A stretch of DNA of 64,000 nt from Ariolimax columbianus (Eukaryota; Mollusca; Gastropoda; Stylommatophora; Arionidae), in NCBI GenBank assembly GCA_036924085.1, contig JAVGWX010000004.1:8982416-9046415 (forward strand). Reading direction: 5' to 3'. The notes under the pieces were generated by a model that saw only the letters and a program-made list of their open reading frames with translations, was not told the DNA's origin and made no database searches. The translations under genes and the position numbers were made by a program. Shown here piece by piece: positions 11,081 to 22,595 of the stretch; position 1 is the first letter of the stretch, and every line of letters begins with the position of its first letter.

Positions 11081-11460
11081 CGGCTTTATTAAATAATTTA
11101 GTTTTGCCATGTTGTACACTACCATGCAGTGAGGCAAACAGTAAACATTGATACCCGTTAATATTGACGTTCTTATCTTGAGAATTTTGTTGTTACTCGC
11201 ATCTAACTATTGGCTGTAATCACTTTAGATCTGGCAAATTTCAAATAGCATCTTCCCGCATTATATGCCACATTGAAGGACTTTCTTTCTGCGGCCCTCT
11301 CAACTAACGTAGCACATAATTCTATCGGTGTAAAATAGCTTTTAAGCCAACTCAATCTAACAGACTGAAACGATGTTAGCCGATCTTTTAAAGCATTTTC
11401 ACATCCTGTACTGCCAAATATTATTACCTTTCATGTTTTTCTCTCTATTAAAAGATATCT
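11081..11460. other. No recognisable gene
   Basis: AT-rich sequence without repeats, known domains or long frames. Confidence 0.5.
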
Positions 11461-11770
11461 TTTTCTGTTACAATGAGTTCATCTTCTTCATCTTCTTCCT
11501 CGCCTTCTGCTACTTTTCACCTTCTTCTTTGCTCTTCTCTTTCTCTTCTTCCCCGGTCCACCTTCATCAGCACGCTCGAGATCAAATACAAGCGACTGCA
11601 GCTTCTACTTGAGAACCCCTTTTCAGGGCGCCCCAAAAAAGTTACAATATGTATTGCGGATACTAAGCAACAACAACAACAAAAACAACAACAGTACTGT
11701 CTTCTTACTTTTTGTTCTTCTTCTTCTTGTTCATCATCGTCTTCCATCTGATCTTCTTCTGTTCTTGTTC
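11461..11770. repeat. CTT/CTC-rich and CAA low-complexity tract
   Basis: Interrupted (TTC)n at about 11468-11550, (CAA)n at about 11668-11695 and (TTC)n again at 11700-11768. The serine-, glutamine- and leucine-rich frames across it are composition effects. Confidence 0.8.
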
Positions 11771-12093
11771 AAATACATGTCCTTCTTCTGCACGTTCAGT
11801 TCGTTTCTTGCCTTTAAGTACAACAATCATTAATTTGCTAGGAGAGGAACACTGGTAACTGTGCGAATAACATGCAAGTACCAGGCTTTAACTCTGGTCA
11901 TCTTTACACACCCAACAAGATAGTGGAACGTATTCGCTCCGCTGGACTTTCAGCAGTATTTAAATATAGTGAGTTTTACAGTGAAAAGAAATAGGAATTG
12001 TAATCCGATTTAACAACAATATTAAATGATTAAAACAGGAGAATACTTATATAAGGCGCGTCATCTTGTCTGTAAGGTCAATTAAAGAACATT
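11771..12093. other. No recognisable gene
   Basis: AT-rich; nothing recognised. It leads into a tRNA-derived SINE on minus. Confidence 0.5.
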
Positions 12094-12235
12094 AGTAGCA
12101 TGTCCCTTACAGGACGTCGCTCGAAGAAAAAAAAAAACTCCTTTTCTGACAAACTAGACATCGTGGGATTCGAACCGGGTGGGTTAGGATTCTTAAACGG
12201 ATGTTTCACCCATATGCCACACTGACTTAGCCAGC
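12094..12235 (-). mobile_element. tRNA-derived SINE, first copy (family S1)
   Basis: Read on minus, a tRNA-like head at 12235 leads to a polymerase III B box, GGTTCGAATCC, at 12166-12176. The far end holds GGACATGCTACT. The same arrangement and end sequence occur at 17571-17806, so the two are copies of one SINE family. This copy is shorter, with an internal A-run replacing part of the body. Confidence 0.7.
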
Positions 12236-12284
12236 TTGTAAGACGGCATTAAAATTAGCAAGTGTTCTAGCTTCAGTATTAGAT

Positions 12285-12850
12285 ACGCAGTCTAGGTCCA
12301 GTTTTAGATTAATCTACTAGGTCCAGATTTAGATTATTGGACTAGGTCCAGTTTTATATTATTCGACTAGGTCCAGATTTAGATTATTGGACTAGGTTCA
12401 GTTTTAGATTATTCGACTAGGTCCAGTCTTAGATTATTGGACTAGGTCTAAATTTTAGACTAGAAGACTAGCTCCAGTTTTAGACAAGAGGACAAGCTCC
12501 AGCATTAGATACGCATACTAAGTTTAGTTTTAGATTATTGGACTAGAACCAGTTTTAAATTATAGGACTTGGTCCAGTTTTAGGCTAGGAGAGAAGCTAC
12601 AGTTTAGGCTAGGGGACTAGGTCCAGTTTTAGACTAGGGGACTAGCTCCAGTTTAAGGCTAGGAGACTAGCTCCATTTATAGACTATGGGATTAGGTCCA
12701 GTTTTAGACTAGGGGACTAGCTCCAGCTATAGACTAAGGGATTAGGTCCAGTTTTAGACTAGGGGACTAGCTCCAGTTATAGACTAAGGGATTAGGTCCA
12801 GTTTTAGACTAGGGGACTAGCTCCAGTTATAGGCTAAGGGACTAGCTGTC
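12285..12850. repeat. Minisatellite, about 25-bp unit, about 22 copies
   Basis: The unit is roughly GACTAGGTCCAGTTTTAGAT plus TATTG. In the right half units alternate between a GACTAGCTCCAGTTATAGAC type and a GATTAGGTCCAGTTTTAGAC type, giving a 50-bp dimer that is repeated at about 12690-12835. Confidence 0.9.
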
Positions 12851-13139
12851 GACTTCTGCCAGACTTGAGTTATATGCTCCAAGATTTGCATTCCATTTAA
12901 TCTCGTTTTGCCAAAACTATTTCTTCTTGACTACTTTATATTCTTCAAGGTTTACAGGCCAACTAATCTTGATATTCGAGAACCCACTACTTTCTTCTTG
13001 TATAAGGTTTTGCCAGTCGCCTATCTTGTTAATATTGGCATGTCCAGGCCTTCGTTCCAGCCCATGACCAAACACGTTGTATGTTATATCCCTTGATTGT
13101 GATATTGCAATATCATTCCAAACACTCTCTTTATGTGGA

Positions 13140-13950
13140 GTATATGTATATTTATGGTGCTCCACACGAGGCGGTGTCTCTGAGACCCATTCTGTGGAGG
13201 TGGGCCTTGAGTCTACAATGTCCCGTTCTGAATCTTCTTCTTCTTCTTTTTCGTTCATTCTCAATCTACCACTACCAAACACTGAAAGGGCTTAAGTAGC
13301 AGAATGTAGTCCAGAGAACGAAATGCGTTGTGTCGTAGTTTACAACTTGGCTGCGATATTTACACCTTTCGGTCCAACACATCCGACTTCAGCAAGCATT
13401 TTTTGAGTACCGGGTTAGATTAGTTCTGAATCTAAAGATCTTTGTCTGCCCATCTCTGCCAAGGATGTAAATGCTGTCATTTTCTGGGTAGCATTTTTTG
13501 TCCTGGTCTCTCCACTTTGTCCTCAAAGATAGTTTGATGAGTATCTTTGCTTCTTTATAACTCTGTGAATGGGGAGTCTGTGTGCTTCCACTTCCAACTT
13601 TTGTGAGCTCATCTGCTTTTTCTTTTCAAGCGATCCCACATTGGGCTGAAATCCACGATAGCACTAAATATGGTTTTTGATACAGCAATTCTATGTAGCA
13701 TTTTATTTCATGTGAGAGCCTATCTTTTTATAGGCTTGAGATGGAGTACACTCCTCCATTCTGGTACAATGACCCTTTTTCTTGTAGTTATGTTTTGGCT
13801 GATAAGAATCTGAGTTGCTGCATGAACAGCTCTTGCTTGTGCTTCTCTGAAATTGATACAAGTCTCTCCTGCTGGCATGGAGTGATTTTCTATGTTGCCA
13901 TTGGGAACACTGCATTACTTTCCTACTATCCACATATGTGGGAAACATCT
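13140..13950 (-). mobile_element. RNase H LINE, family A, rearranged copy
   Basis: Read on minus from 13950. RNase H sequence comes first: FREAQARAVHAATQILIS (catalytic Glu region), then a SWISAQCGIA*KEKADEL segment, the usual WIPxHCGIxGNExAD box broken by a stop. Next are GRDGQTKIFRFRT at about 13440 and then, from about 13412, the 3' untranslated part (AAAATGCTTGCTGAAGTCGG), which matches 31004-31165 of the plus-strand family A copy. It ends in a (GAA)n run at about 13235-13255. Beyond that tail, at about 13235-13165, lies TTCAGAACGGGACATTGTAG, the segment that should come before the 3' UTR. So the C-terminal zinc-finger part is missing from its normal place and present after the tail. The element is dead. 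RNase H-containing LINEs belong to the I/R1/LOA group. Confidence 0.8.
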
Positions 13951-14019
13951 TTGTTTCTATCGTGTGTGACGTTCTAACATTTCTTACTGTACTTGTATAT
14001 CCTCCATCTTGTAATATAC

Positions 14020-15086
14020 GTCATTGGAATGTGCTTTATGTATACCATAGTGTGCTATAGGAGTACTAGCATGTGCTTTATGTGTACCATAGTGTGATAT
14101 AGGAGTACCGCCATGTGCTTTATGTGTACCATAGTGTGATATCGGAGTAATGGCGTGTGCTTTATTATTACCATAGTGTGATATAGGAGTACTGGCATGT
14201 GCTTTATGTGTACCATAGTGTGATATAGGAGTACCGCCATGTGCTTTATGTGTACCATAGTGTGATATAGGAGTACTAGCATGTGCTTTATTTGTACCAT
14301 AGTGTGATATAGGAGTACCGGCATGTGCTTTATTTGTACCATAGTGTGATATAGGAGTACGTACCAGCATGTGCTTTATTTGTACCATAGTGTGATATAG
14401 GAGTACCGACATGTGCTTTATTTGTACCATAGTGTGATATAGGAGTACGTACCAGCATGTGCTTTATTTGTACCCTTGTGTGATATAGGAGTACTGGCAT
14501 GTGCTTTATTTTCACCATTGTGTGATACAGGATTACTGGCATGTGCTTTATTTGTACCATAGTATGATATAGGAGTACTGCCATGTGATTTCTTTGTACC
14601 ATTGTGTGATATAGGAGTACTGGCAATCTTTTTTATGTATACCATCGTGTGATATAGGAGTACGTACCAGCATGTGCTTTATTTGTACCATTGTGTGATA
14701 TAGGAGTACGTACCAGCATGTGCTTTATTTGTACCATTGTGTGATATAGGAGTATGTACCAGCATGTGCTTTTTTTGTACCATTGTGTGATAAAGGAGTG
14801 CTGGCATGTGCTTTATTTGTACCATAGTGTGTTATAGTAGTACTGGCATGTTCTTTATGTATACCATTGTGTGATATAGGAGTACTGCCATGTGATTTAT
14901 TTGTACCATTGTGTGATATAGGAGTACTGGCAAGCTTTTTTATGTATACCATCGTGTGATATAGGAGTACGTACCAGCATGTGCTTTATTTGTACCATTG
15001 TGTGATATAGGAGTACGTACCAGCATGTGCTTTATTTGTACCCTTGTGTGATATAGGAGTACGTACCAGCATGCTCTTTATTTGTA
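14020..15086. repeat. Minisatellite, 42/48-bp units, about 24 copies
   Basis: The 42-bp unit joins ATAGGAGTACCGCCATGTGC to TTTATGTGTACCATAGTGTGAT. Some copies have a 6-bp insertion giving GAGTACGTACCAGCATGTGC (48 bp), and these cluster on the right. Both lengths are multiples of three, so minus-strand frames of up to 148 codons (HYGTHKAHGGTPIS repeats) run through. I see no evidence of a gene. Confidence 0.93.
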
Positions 15087-15222
15087 CATGATATTTTAAA
15101 TAGCAGCATGATGTTTTATATATCAACATGATGTTGTACATATCAGCATTATGTTTTATATATGAATGTGATGTTTTATATATCTGCATGATGTTTTATA
15201 TATCAAAGTGATGTTTTATATC
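15087..15222. repeat. AT-rich repeat, about 21-bp unit
   Basis: Six or so copies of ATGATGTTTTATATATCAAC with small changes follow directly on the previous array. Confidence 0.75.
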
Positions 15223-15259
15223 AGCACTTTCAGTAGGAAGACAAGTCTTTCAGAGTATA

Positions 15260-15735
15260 TAACAATGTAAGAGGCAGGCATTATTGTTGTTGCTTTCACT
15301 GAAAATATTGCTAGAAATGCATGCAACTTTTAGCGCTTTCACTGTGAATTCAATATCAAGTGATGAAAATGCAAGTCTTTCGGAACATACAACATTGCGG
15401 GGAAAACAAGATGTTGGAGATGTTGTTGCTTTCTGAACATACACCATTACAATAAACAATAAATTTTGGAGTTGTCCCTGCTTTCAGTGTAGACATTTTT
15501 CAATAAACAGAAATAGTTGGGAATGTTGGTGCTTTCAGAGCAGACACAACTGCCATAAATATAACATGTTAGAGCTCTCCTAGGTTTCAGAGCACATACC
15601 GTTGGGAAATGAAAGAAGAAAATGTTGAAGTTGTTTTTGCTTTCACAACAGAGAACTCTGCAATGAGAGAAACAAAGGTTGGAGTTGTTTTTTTAATTTT
15701 TCAGCAAACCACCTTTTAATGAATAAAATATTGGA
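15260..15735. repeat. Highly diverged tandem repeat, about 65-70 bp
   Basis: Recurring GTTGGAGTTGTTGCTTTCAG and ACAGAAC/ACACAAC elements with CAATGA or CAATAAA spacers suggest an old array of about seven units. The exact boundaries are uncertain. Confidence 0.5.
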
Positions 15736-16930
15736 CGAATTGTTGTTTCTGTCAGTGCTACTCGTCTTCGGCACTAGATGAATGTCCTCTGTTAGCCTGC
15801 TTGAAGTGGTACACCAAATATCTTAGTATGTACTGAAACAAGAATGGACCTGGCTTCTCTCGCTGTTGAGCAATGAAACGATTTTCAGCAGACTATTAGC
15901 TACTTGGATCACAGTGCCCATCTTAACCCCGGTGGCGAGGATGCTATTTCCAAGCCTGCTTTCGGGCACACGGAGTGAAGGACGTATGCGGAGATATTGG
16001 TCAGTATATTGCACCTGATATCAGACTGCACCTTAAAATGTTGGTGATACATTTAATGTGCATGCAGTACATTGGCCAGGGCAGTTCCAAGAGCATTTGT
16101 TCAGTCATGTATGCTCAGCTCAACGAAGTACAACTATACTGTTCTCTGCTGATGTGTGAGATGTCCGTGCTTACTTCTATGTCTTCTTTACTATTCTTCT
16201 TCACTTATATGTTGTCTACTACTGTCAAATCATCCAGAAGTCACCATCTTGTGTCATGCATTCCTGGAACGGGTCAGTATCGACTACTTTATTGTGGGGA
16301 ATTGAGACGAAAGTAGGCAATATCGACTCGAGGATTTTGGAAGGCTAATAGGAAAATGGACAGTATCGACTACAGGATTCAGGCATATTGCGATCTAAAG
16401 GATGGTATTAACTGATAGTAGTTGGTGGTTGTGGTTAAACATCGCACTGAATATTTCGATAAGAACCGTTTGGAAATGAAATCAGGTCACATATTGAAAC
16501 ATTAGGCAAATCTAATATTACATCAGTTTCATAGAAAACATGGTCTTCATAGAATACCACTAAACTCAAAATTACTAAAATCTACATTCCGATCATGCTC
16601 ATGTGATTACTACAAGGCTCTACATTCTGACTGTCGTATACTGTCTACATGTTTTGGTTCTACCTTCTCAATATTCTCTCATTCCCTTGTTACAAATTAG
16701 TTTTGGACACAATATTAATGTATTCGAATGTCCCTAATATTTGTCTACGTTCTCAGCATGCACGTATCTTAATGTCCCTGCCCATTTTTTGTTTATCTAT
16801 CTCTATGTTCACTTATAAATCTTTATCTTTCTGCTTTCTCCGCGTTTCGTCGCACTCTAGTAAACAATCTATGCTGCAAGAAACCTAATTGGTGTGCACT
16901 CACCTGGCATAGATAATCCTCAGAAAACAA
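15736..16930. other. 1.2 kb with no recognisable gene
   Basis: A 113-codon plus frame (15975-16316) and smaller ones are not recognised. CAGTATCGACTAC recurs three times between 16274 and 16375, a possible weak repeat. Nothing else is seen. Confidence 0.45.
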
Positions 16931-16937
16931 TGTGGAG

Positions 16938-17570
16938 ACGATACATTACCCAGACGATACAGTACACAGACGATACATTACCCAGACGATACAGTACACA
17001 GGCGACACAGTACACAGACGTTCTAGTACACAGACGATGCAGTAAACAGACGATACAGTACACAGACGATACAGTACCCAGACGATACAGTACACAGACG
17101 ATACAGTACACAGACGATACAGTATCCAGACAATACAGTACACAGACGATACAGTACACAGACGATATAGTACACAGGCGACACAGTACACAGATGATAC
17201 AGTACCCAGACGATACAGTACCCAGACGATACAGTACACAGGTTATACAGTACACAGATTATACAGTTCCCAGACGATACAGTACACAGACGATACAGTA
17301 CACAGGTTATACAGTACACAGGAGACACAGTACACAGACGATACAGTCCACAGGCCATACAGTTCCCAGACGATACAGTACACAAACGATACAGTACACA
17401 GACGATACAGTACGCAGGTCATACAGTACACAGGCCATGCAGTACACAGACGATACAGTACCCAGACGATACAGTACACAGACGATTCAGTACACTTGCT
17501 ATATAGTACACAGGGGACATGGTACACAGACGATACAGTACACAGATGATACAGTTCTCAGACGAAACAG
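16938..17570. repeat. Minisatellite, 16-bp unit, about 39 copies (block 1)
   Basis: The unit is CAGACGATACAGTACA. Common variants are CCCAGACG, CAGGTTAT and CAGGCGAC. Sixteen is not a multiple of three, but three units make sixteen codons without stops, so frames of up to 227 codons (16894-17577) run through on both strands. The array continues at 17807, 18801 and 19179 after three insertions. Confidence 0.95.
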
Positions 17571-17806
17571 TAAGTAAGTAGGTAGCATGTCCTTTGCAGA
17601 ACGTCACTTCTTACACTGCTAACATATTTGGCTGTCATAAGTTTCTTGACAGCGCGTGCAGTACGGTACGTTGCTATTACTTTCCATACATGGAGGTGCG
17701 AACAAAATCCATGTTCGCCAAACTGGACAAGAGTGGGATTCGAACTGGGTTCGTTGGGGTTGTCAAACAGACTCTTCACCCCTGGGTACTCAGCCTCCAT
17801 AGTCGA
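17571..17806 (-). mobile_element. tRNA-derived SINE (family S1) inserted in the 16-bp array
   Basis: On minus it starts near 17806 with GGCTGAGTACCCAGGGG (A-box-like) and has a B box AGTTCGAATCC at 17736-17746. A body of about 150 bp follows, ending in GGACATGCTACC and a (CTTA)n-type tail that meets the array at about 17571. It is the longer of two copies (the other is at 12094-12235). Array units lie directly on both sides. Confidence 0.75.
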
Positions 17807-18149
17807 TACAGTACACAGACGATAAAGTACACAGGCAATACAGTACAGACTATACAATGTGCAAATGATACAGTGCATATATGACACAGAACACATACCA
17901 TCCTGTGCAAATACGACACAGAACTGATACTATCCAGTACATAGACGAAACACTGCACATACCATCAATTGCACAGACGATACAGTACACATACCATCCA
18001 GTGCGTGCACATGTGATACATACCACATACCATCAATTGCACAGACGTTACATAACACATATCATCCAGTGCACATGTGATACATACCACATACCATTAA
18101 GTGCACAGTACACAGACGATACAGTACACATACGATAGAGTACACATAC
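17807..18149. repeat. 16-bp minisatellite, block 2 (diverged)
   Basis: Continues with regular units at 17807-17850 and then diverged units with CATACCATCC and GTGCACA insertions. Regular units return at 18110-18149, just before a LINE. Confidence 0.85.
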
Positions 18150-18800
18150 TTCTTCTTCTTCTTCTTCTTCGTACGCAGTCAGACAGTAACCATTATTTTT
18201 TCGAAAAAAGCAGCGGTCATCCTGAGGCTGTTGACACTGCCATAGAGCTTGTCTAGTGTTGCCACTGGTGATGGCCTCATCTGCTCTCTCTGATCCTCGT
18301 ATGTCGGGCAGTTTTGCAGCAAATGCTCAGCGGTCATTTTCGCGGTACCACACGGGCATTCGTCGGTGCCACCTATCTTCAATTTGTTGAATAGGTGGTA
18401 CCTCAGTCTATTGTGGCCAGTGCGAAGTCTGAAGACCACGACCTGCTCTCTTCTGTTCAGCTGGTAATAGGCATCGTTTTTGGTGTAGCCAGTATTTTCG
18501 GTTTCCCATTTGGGCATGTATCTAGCTCTAAAATGCCGTTTTGACTCTTCGTATGTCATACTAGTATCTGGTTGTGGTAGTTTTGCACCTTCTTTTGCCA
18601 GTCTGTCTGCCTCCTCGTTGCCTTGGATGTTGCAGTGAGATGGAACCCACAGCACCACTACCCTTTTTGGTGCGGACTGCTGGCATAGTTGGCAGAGTAC
18701 TGCTCTTAAATCATTAAGTACAGTATTTTTCTGGCTTTTTAGTGCTGTGACTACGGCCAGAGCATCTGTAAGCAGGACTATGTGGCTTTCATTCCTTTTA
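18150..18800 (-). mobile_element. RNase H LINE, family B, 5'-truncated, in the 16-bp array
   Basis: Minus-strand open frame, uninterrupted from 18800 down to a stop at 18179. It starts inside the RNase H domain with HIVLLTDALAVVTAL (catalytic Asp), followed by WVPSHCNIQGNEEADRLAK (the His/Asp box). The C-terminal region has FRLRTGHNRLRYHL and a CPCGT...HLLQNC zinc-finger-like segment. After the stop comes CTGCGTAC and a (GAA)n tail at 18150-18170. The reverse transcriptase and endonuclease are absent, so it is a truncated retrocopy but a well-preserved one, hence probably young. An 11-bp AGTACACATAC lies on both sides (18139-18149, 18803-18813), but the array itself contains such sequence, so it cannot be called a target duplication with certainty. 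A close relative is at 56333-56701. Confidence 0.9.
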
Positions 18801-18918
18801 CCAGTACACATACGATACAGTACATAGACGATACAGTACACATACGATACAGTACCCAGACGATACAGTACACATACGATACAGTACACTGATGATATAG
18901 TACATAGACAAATACAGT
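18801..18918. repeat. 16-bp minisatellite, block 3
   Basis: About seven units of the CATACGATACAGTACA type between the family B LINE and a SINE. Confidence 0.9.
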
Positions 18919-19178
18919 AAAGATCCCGTCACGCCATGCGGCGCATAGGAAATATGATGTTAGGCCCATGTTATTGTGTAACCCACGGCACTTAGTGGAT
19001 GATGTGGTCAGCATCACACCGGCTCCTTTACTTCCCAGACTGAACAGTACCCATTTAAGGCTGGGTCGACCGGGGAGCCATTGCGGTCTGAAAAACCATT
19101 TCCGCCTCAACTGGGGAATTAATTCAGGACTTCCCAGATGCGAAGCCAGAGCGCTAACCACTGCGCTACGCGGCTCCC
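18919..19178 (-). mobile_element. tRNA-derived SINE (family S2), about 260 bp
   Basis: On minus it begins at 19178 with GGGAGCCGCGTAGCGCAGTG and GTTAGCGC, a clear polymerase III A box. The B box position near 19125 is degraded. The body runs through CCCCGGTCGACCCAGCC and GCCGTGGGTTACACAA, ending near 18919 with CGTGACGGGATCTTTACTG. It is a different family from S1. Array units flank both ends. The minus frame through it is not a gene. Confidence 0.75.
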
Positions 19179-19210
19179 TTACAGATGATACAGCACATTG
19201 ATGATACACA
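19179..19210. repeat. 16-bp minisatellite, block 4 (end)
   Basis: Two diverged units (CAGATGATACAGCACA, TTGATGATACACA) mark the right end of the array. Confidence 0.7.
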
Positions 19211-19944
19211 TCTAGTTTGTGATCTATGTCGTATCTTCAAGCTCTCACCTCCATTGCGAACATGTTTCTTTCAAACCCTTACTTGAATCCTCAACTGCCC
19301 CGACTGTCCTGATGCTCACTCCTTCCATCTATCCGACACTCTTACTGTGTACCGTCCAGTCTTGTTTGAACTATCTCTAATACGTCACATTCGGCACTAT
19401 CTCTGATTACGTCACATTCGACACCGACTTGATCTCCTCTATCCTAGTCAGCCCGCGGCGTCATTGTCGGCTAATTGAATTAAACTGCTTTATCACGTGC
19501 TTATGAAACGGCAACCACGCCCCTGAAACAAATCTTTTTCGCGCTAGCCCCCCAAAAAGCCAGCAATAATAAGATGCAATTTTGTAGTTCTTGATCATCA
19601 AGATAATTGTTAAATGCCTCCAGCGATTTGGTCTGCCATTTTGTGTTAGCGCGAGCTCGGTGTGGTTGGCTTGTTTCCTCACTTCTATTTACCATGTAGA
19701 CAAACAAATGTCTGTCTCAACAGTGCCATTATTTTCATAAAAATCACTAGCTGACGTAGTCATCGACATCAATTGTTGAATGCTGCCGTTGTGTTGATAT
19801 AAGTACAATTTACTGCCTGGGTTTCTGTCTTGTGATCACCACAACATAGGTTGATCAATCAGTTTCTAGCCGCTTGGTTCACTCAACAGATGTGCCTGGG
19901 CCGTGCTTTAAGGGAAGGGAGAGGGGAAGGGGGTGGGGAGAACG
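19211..19944. other. No recognisable gene
   Basis: Two minus frames of 73 and 68 codons overlap at 19461-19707; neither is recognised. No repeats apart from a short CTATCTCTAATACGTCACAT near-duplication at 19370-19410. Confidence 0.45.
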
Positions 19945-20210
19945 TATCTGTGTGTGTATGTGAGGGACAGTGTGTGTGTGTGCGGGGCAGTGTGTGTGTG
20001 TGCGGGGCAGTGGGTGTGTGTCAAAGTGTGTGTGCGAGGGACAGTGTGTGTGTGTGTGTGTGAAAGACAGTGTGGGTGTGTGTGTGAAAGACAGTGTGTG
20101 TGTGTGTGTGTGTGAAAGTATGGATGTGTGACAGTGTGGAGATATGTGTGCGTGCGTGTGTGAGTGTGTGGTGGGTGGTGGTGGTGCGGGGGTGGGGGGG
20201 GGGGGCACCC
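19945..20210. repeat. (TG)n-rich compound microsatellite
   Basis: Interrupted TGTGTGTG with GCGGGGCAG and GAAAGACAG inserts, partly in a regular larger pattern, ending in a G-rich run at about 20190-20208. Long His/Thr/Pro frames on minus are composition effects. Confidence 0.85.
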
Positions 20211-20298
20211 AAACGACAAAATGATCACTGACACACTGAACACGTGTCGTATGACGCGACTAACCACGTGGCTTCATTTCTCTAAAATAGTAGACTGA

Positions 20299-20523
20299 GT
20301 GTGACAGATAAGAGAACATGCCCACTGCCACGCCGAGATCGTGTCGTAAGGGTCAGCGAACAGTACGGCGTAACAACTCTTGGATATTATACTGTGTGAC
20401 AGATAAGAGAACATGCCCACTGCCACGCCGAGATCGTGTCGTAAGGGTCAGCGAACAGTACGGCGTAACAACTCTTGGATATTATACTGTGTGACAGATA
20501 AGAGAACATGCCCACTGCCACGC
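20299..20523. repeat. 95-bp direct repeat, 2.4 copies
   Basis: GTGTGACAGATAAGAGAACA starts at 20299, 20394 and 20489. The two full copies appear identical, which points to recent duplication. The unit contains no frame or motif I recognise. Confidence 0.93.
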
Positions 20524-20575
20524 TGGAATAGGGTTCAAAGGGGTTACTATCAACGGTGGTTAATCCTACTAGAGT

Positions 20576-20862
20576 AGAAGACTCTACAGTTCTATAGAGT
20601 AGAAGACTCTACAGTTTATAGAGTAGAAGACGCTACAGTTTATGGAGTAGAAGACGCTACAGTTTATGAAGTAGAAGACTCTACAGTCTATAGAGTAGAA
20701 GACTCTACAGTTTATAGAGTTGAAGAGTCTACAGTTTATGGAGTAGAAGACTCTACAGTTTATGGAGTAGAAGACTCTACAGTTTATGGAGTAGAAGACT
20801 CTACAGTTTATGGAGTAGAAGACGTTACAGTTTATAGAGTAGAAGACGCTACAGTTTATATC
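20576..20862. repeat. Minisatellite, 24-bp unit, about 12 copies
   Basis: The unit is TTTATAGAGTAGAAGACTCT plus ACAG. Each contains a short inverted repeat GTAGA-AGAC-TCTAC. An 8-residue repeat frame (INCRVFYS) on minus is a by-product. Confidence 0.93.
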
Positions 20863-21154
20863 TTTGTACACTCCCCTATTAATACACGTGAAAAGCTTGC
20901 AGATTTTTAAGGTTGTTTGTATATTTCAGAAGAAAAAAAAGCAATTTCGGAGGAGGAGTTCCAGGGTATGGGAAGGAAAGCAAGAAAATCTGTGTAGTGT
21001 CTGTCAAAAGTCTGGAGTATCACGAAGTGAATATAACAAATATATGTCTGGCGGTTAATCATCTAGACAATATTATGTCTTAACAATACTAAGTCGTGCG
21101 TCTATCTAGGATTCATCAAAGATAGACACCATGTGGCGAACTTTCTGGCTGGGA

Positions 21155-21465
21155 CGTCTTGTGCGATCATCTATGTCTTGTGTGACCATCTACGTCTTGT
21201 GCGACCATCTATGTCTTGTGCGACTATCTATGTCTTGTGCGACCATCTACGTCTTGTGCGACCATCTATGTCTTGTGCGACTATCTATAGCTTGTGCGAC
21301 CATCTACGTCTTGTGCGACCATCAATGTCGTGTGCGACTATCTATGTCTTGTGCGACCATCTATGTCTTGTGCGACCATCTACGTCTTGTGCGACCATCT
21401 ATGTCTTGTGCGACTATCTATGTCTTGTGCGATTGTCTATGGCTTGTGCGACCATCTATACCTTA
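21155..21465. repeat. Minisatellite, 19-bp unit, about 16 copies
   Basis: The unit is CTTGTGCGACCATCTATGT with CTATCTATG and CATCTACG variants. Frames through it (111 and 119 codons) arise because 3 x 19 bp has no stop. Confidence 0.93.
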
Positions 21466-21559
21466 ACTTCCTTCGTTACGTCACAAATTTGACTTCAGAT
21501 ATTGAATATCCGTATTGAGCCACGTGTTTTATATATTATTAACTTACTGTTTTTATACT

Positions 21560-22205
21560 GGTTTAGAAGACTATGCAGAGTCTGTATACAATCAGTTTCA
21601 TTTATATTTCTTGGCTCTGAAAGCTATGCACATCTAATTTATTCTTAAAATGCATCAATTGTCCCTGCCTCCACAACTTCCATGTGGCAAAGCATTTCAA
21701 ACATTCACCACTCTCTGACTAGACAAATATTTTCTAATATCTAATCTGAATATTTCGTTAGTTAATTTGCAGTTATGCCCTGTTGATCTTGTAGATGGTT
21801 GTGATTTGAAAAAAAAACTTGTTAATCTCTAATTATTCTTTATCTTTGATTACCTTATAAACCTGTATTAAGTCACCTCGAATTCTTCTCTTTTCTAGAC
21901 ACCGTAGATCGGTGTTTCTTTCTTCATAACTGTAATTCTGGAATCCCACTATTAGTTTTGTCGCTCTTTTGTGTATCCTTTCCAGCATCTCCTCAATGAT
22001 AAGGACTCCACACCTGTACACAGTACTCCAACCTAGGTCTAACTAATGCTTTATACAGTTTCACAATCATTTTCTTGCTTAAATGGCTAATATTTCTTTT
22101 TGTCATCCCTAACATTGCATTTGCCTTTTTCACTGCTAGCTGGACATGCTCGCTGACTTTACCTGTATGAGCTATTATAACCTCTAGATCTCTTTTCTAG
22201 ACAAT
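21560..22205 (-). mobile_element. CR1/Rex-like LINE, C-terminal remnant
   Basis: Read on minus from 22205: HTGKVSEHVQLAVKKANAML, then VKLYKALVRPRLEYCVQVWS (the conserved VRPxLEYxxxxW box of CR1/jockey-type reverse transcriptases). The 62-codon frame 21833-22021 carries LERIHKRATKLIVGFQN, YEERNTDL and RRIRGDLIQVYK. After frameshifts there is SSQRVVNV and ALPHG near 21700. This order is typical of CR1/Rex1-group C-termini. Several frameshifts and an A-run at about 21808 show it is dead. Confidence 0.85.
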
Positions 22206-22219
22206 AAAGTTGTATTGCT

Positions 22220-22595
22220 GAATACAACAACACACATTCAAACACACGTACACAAACACATATACACACATACATACAAACACGCCTCCACACATACATA
22301 CAAACACGCCTTCACACATACATACACAGGCATACATGCACACACGAGCATGCGCAAACACACATACACAAACACAAATACACAAACGACACGCCTTCAC
22401 ACATACGTACACAGGCACACATGCACACGCGAGCATGCGCAAACACACATACACAAACATAAATACACACACGACACGCCTTCACACATACATACACAGG
22501 CACACATGCACACGCGAGCATGCGCAAACACACATTCAATAACACAAACACACATACCCACTCGACACGCTCCCAAACACACATATTGTATTGAC
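22220..22595. repeat. (CA)n-rich compound repeat with an approximately 84-bp larger unit
   Basis: ACACATACACAAACA-type sequence in which CACACGAGCATGCGCAAACA recurs three times about 84 bp apart. Frames on both strands are composition effects. It borders the LINE on its 5' side. Confidence 0.85.

Noticed and set aside
18179..18889. 236-codon minus frame taken as a host gene
   Set aside because: The sequence is the RNase H and C-terminal part of a LINE. The first 30 or so codons are translated 16-bp array, so the apparent start is not real.
19130..19178. tRNA gene on minus
   Set aside because: Good A box, but the B box is degraded and about 210 bp of SINE body is attached.
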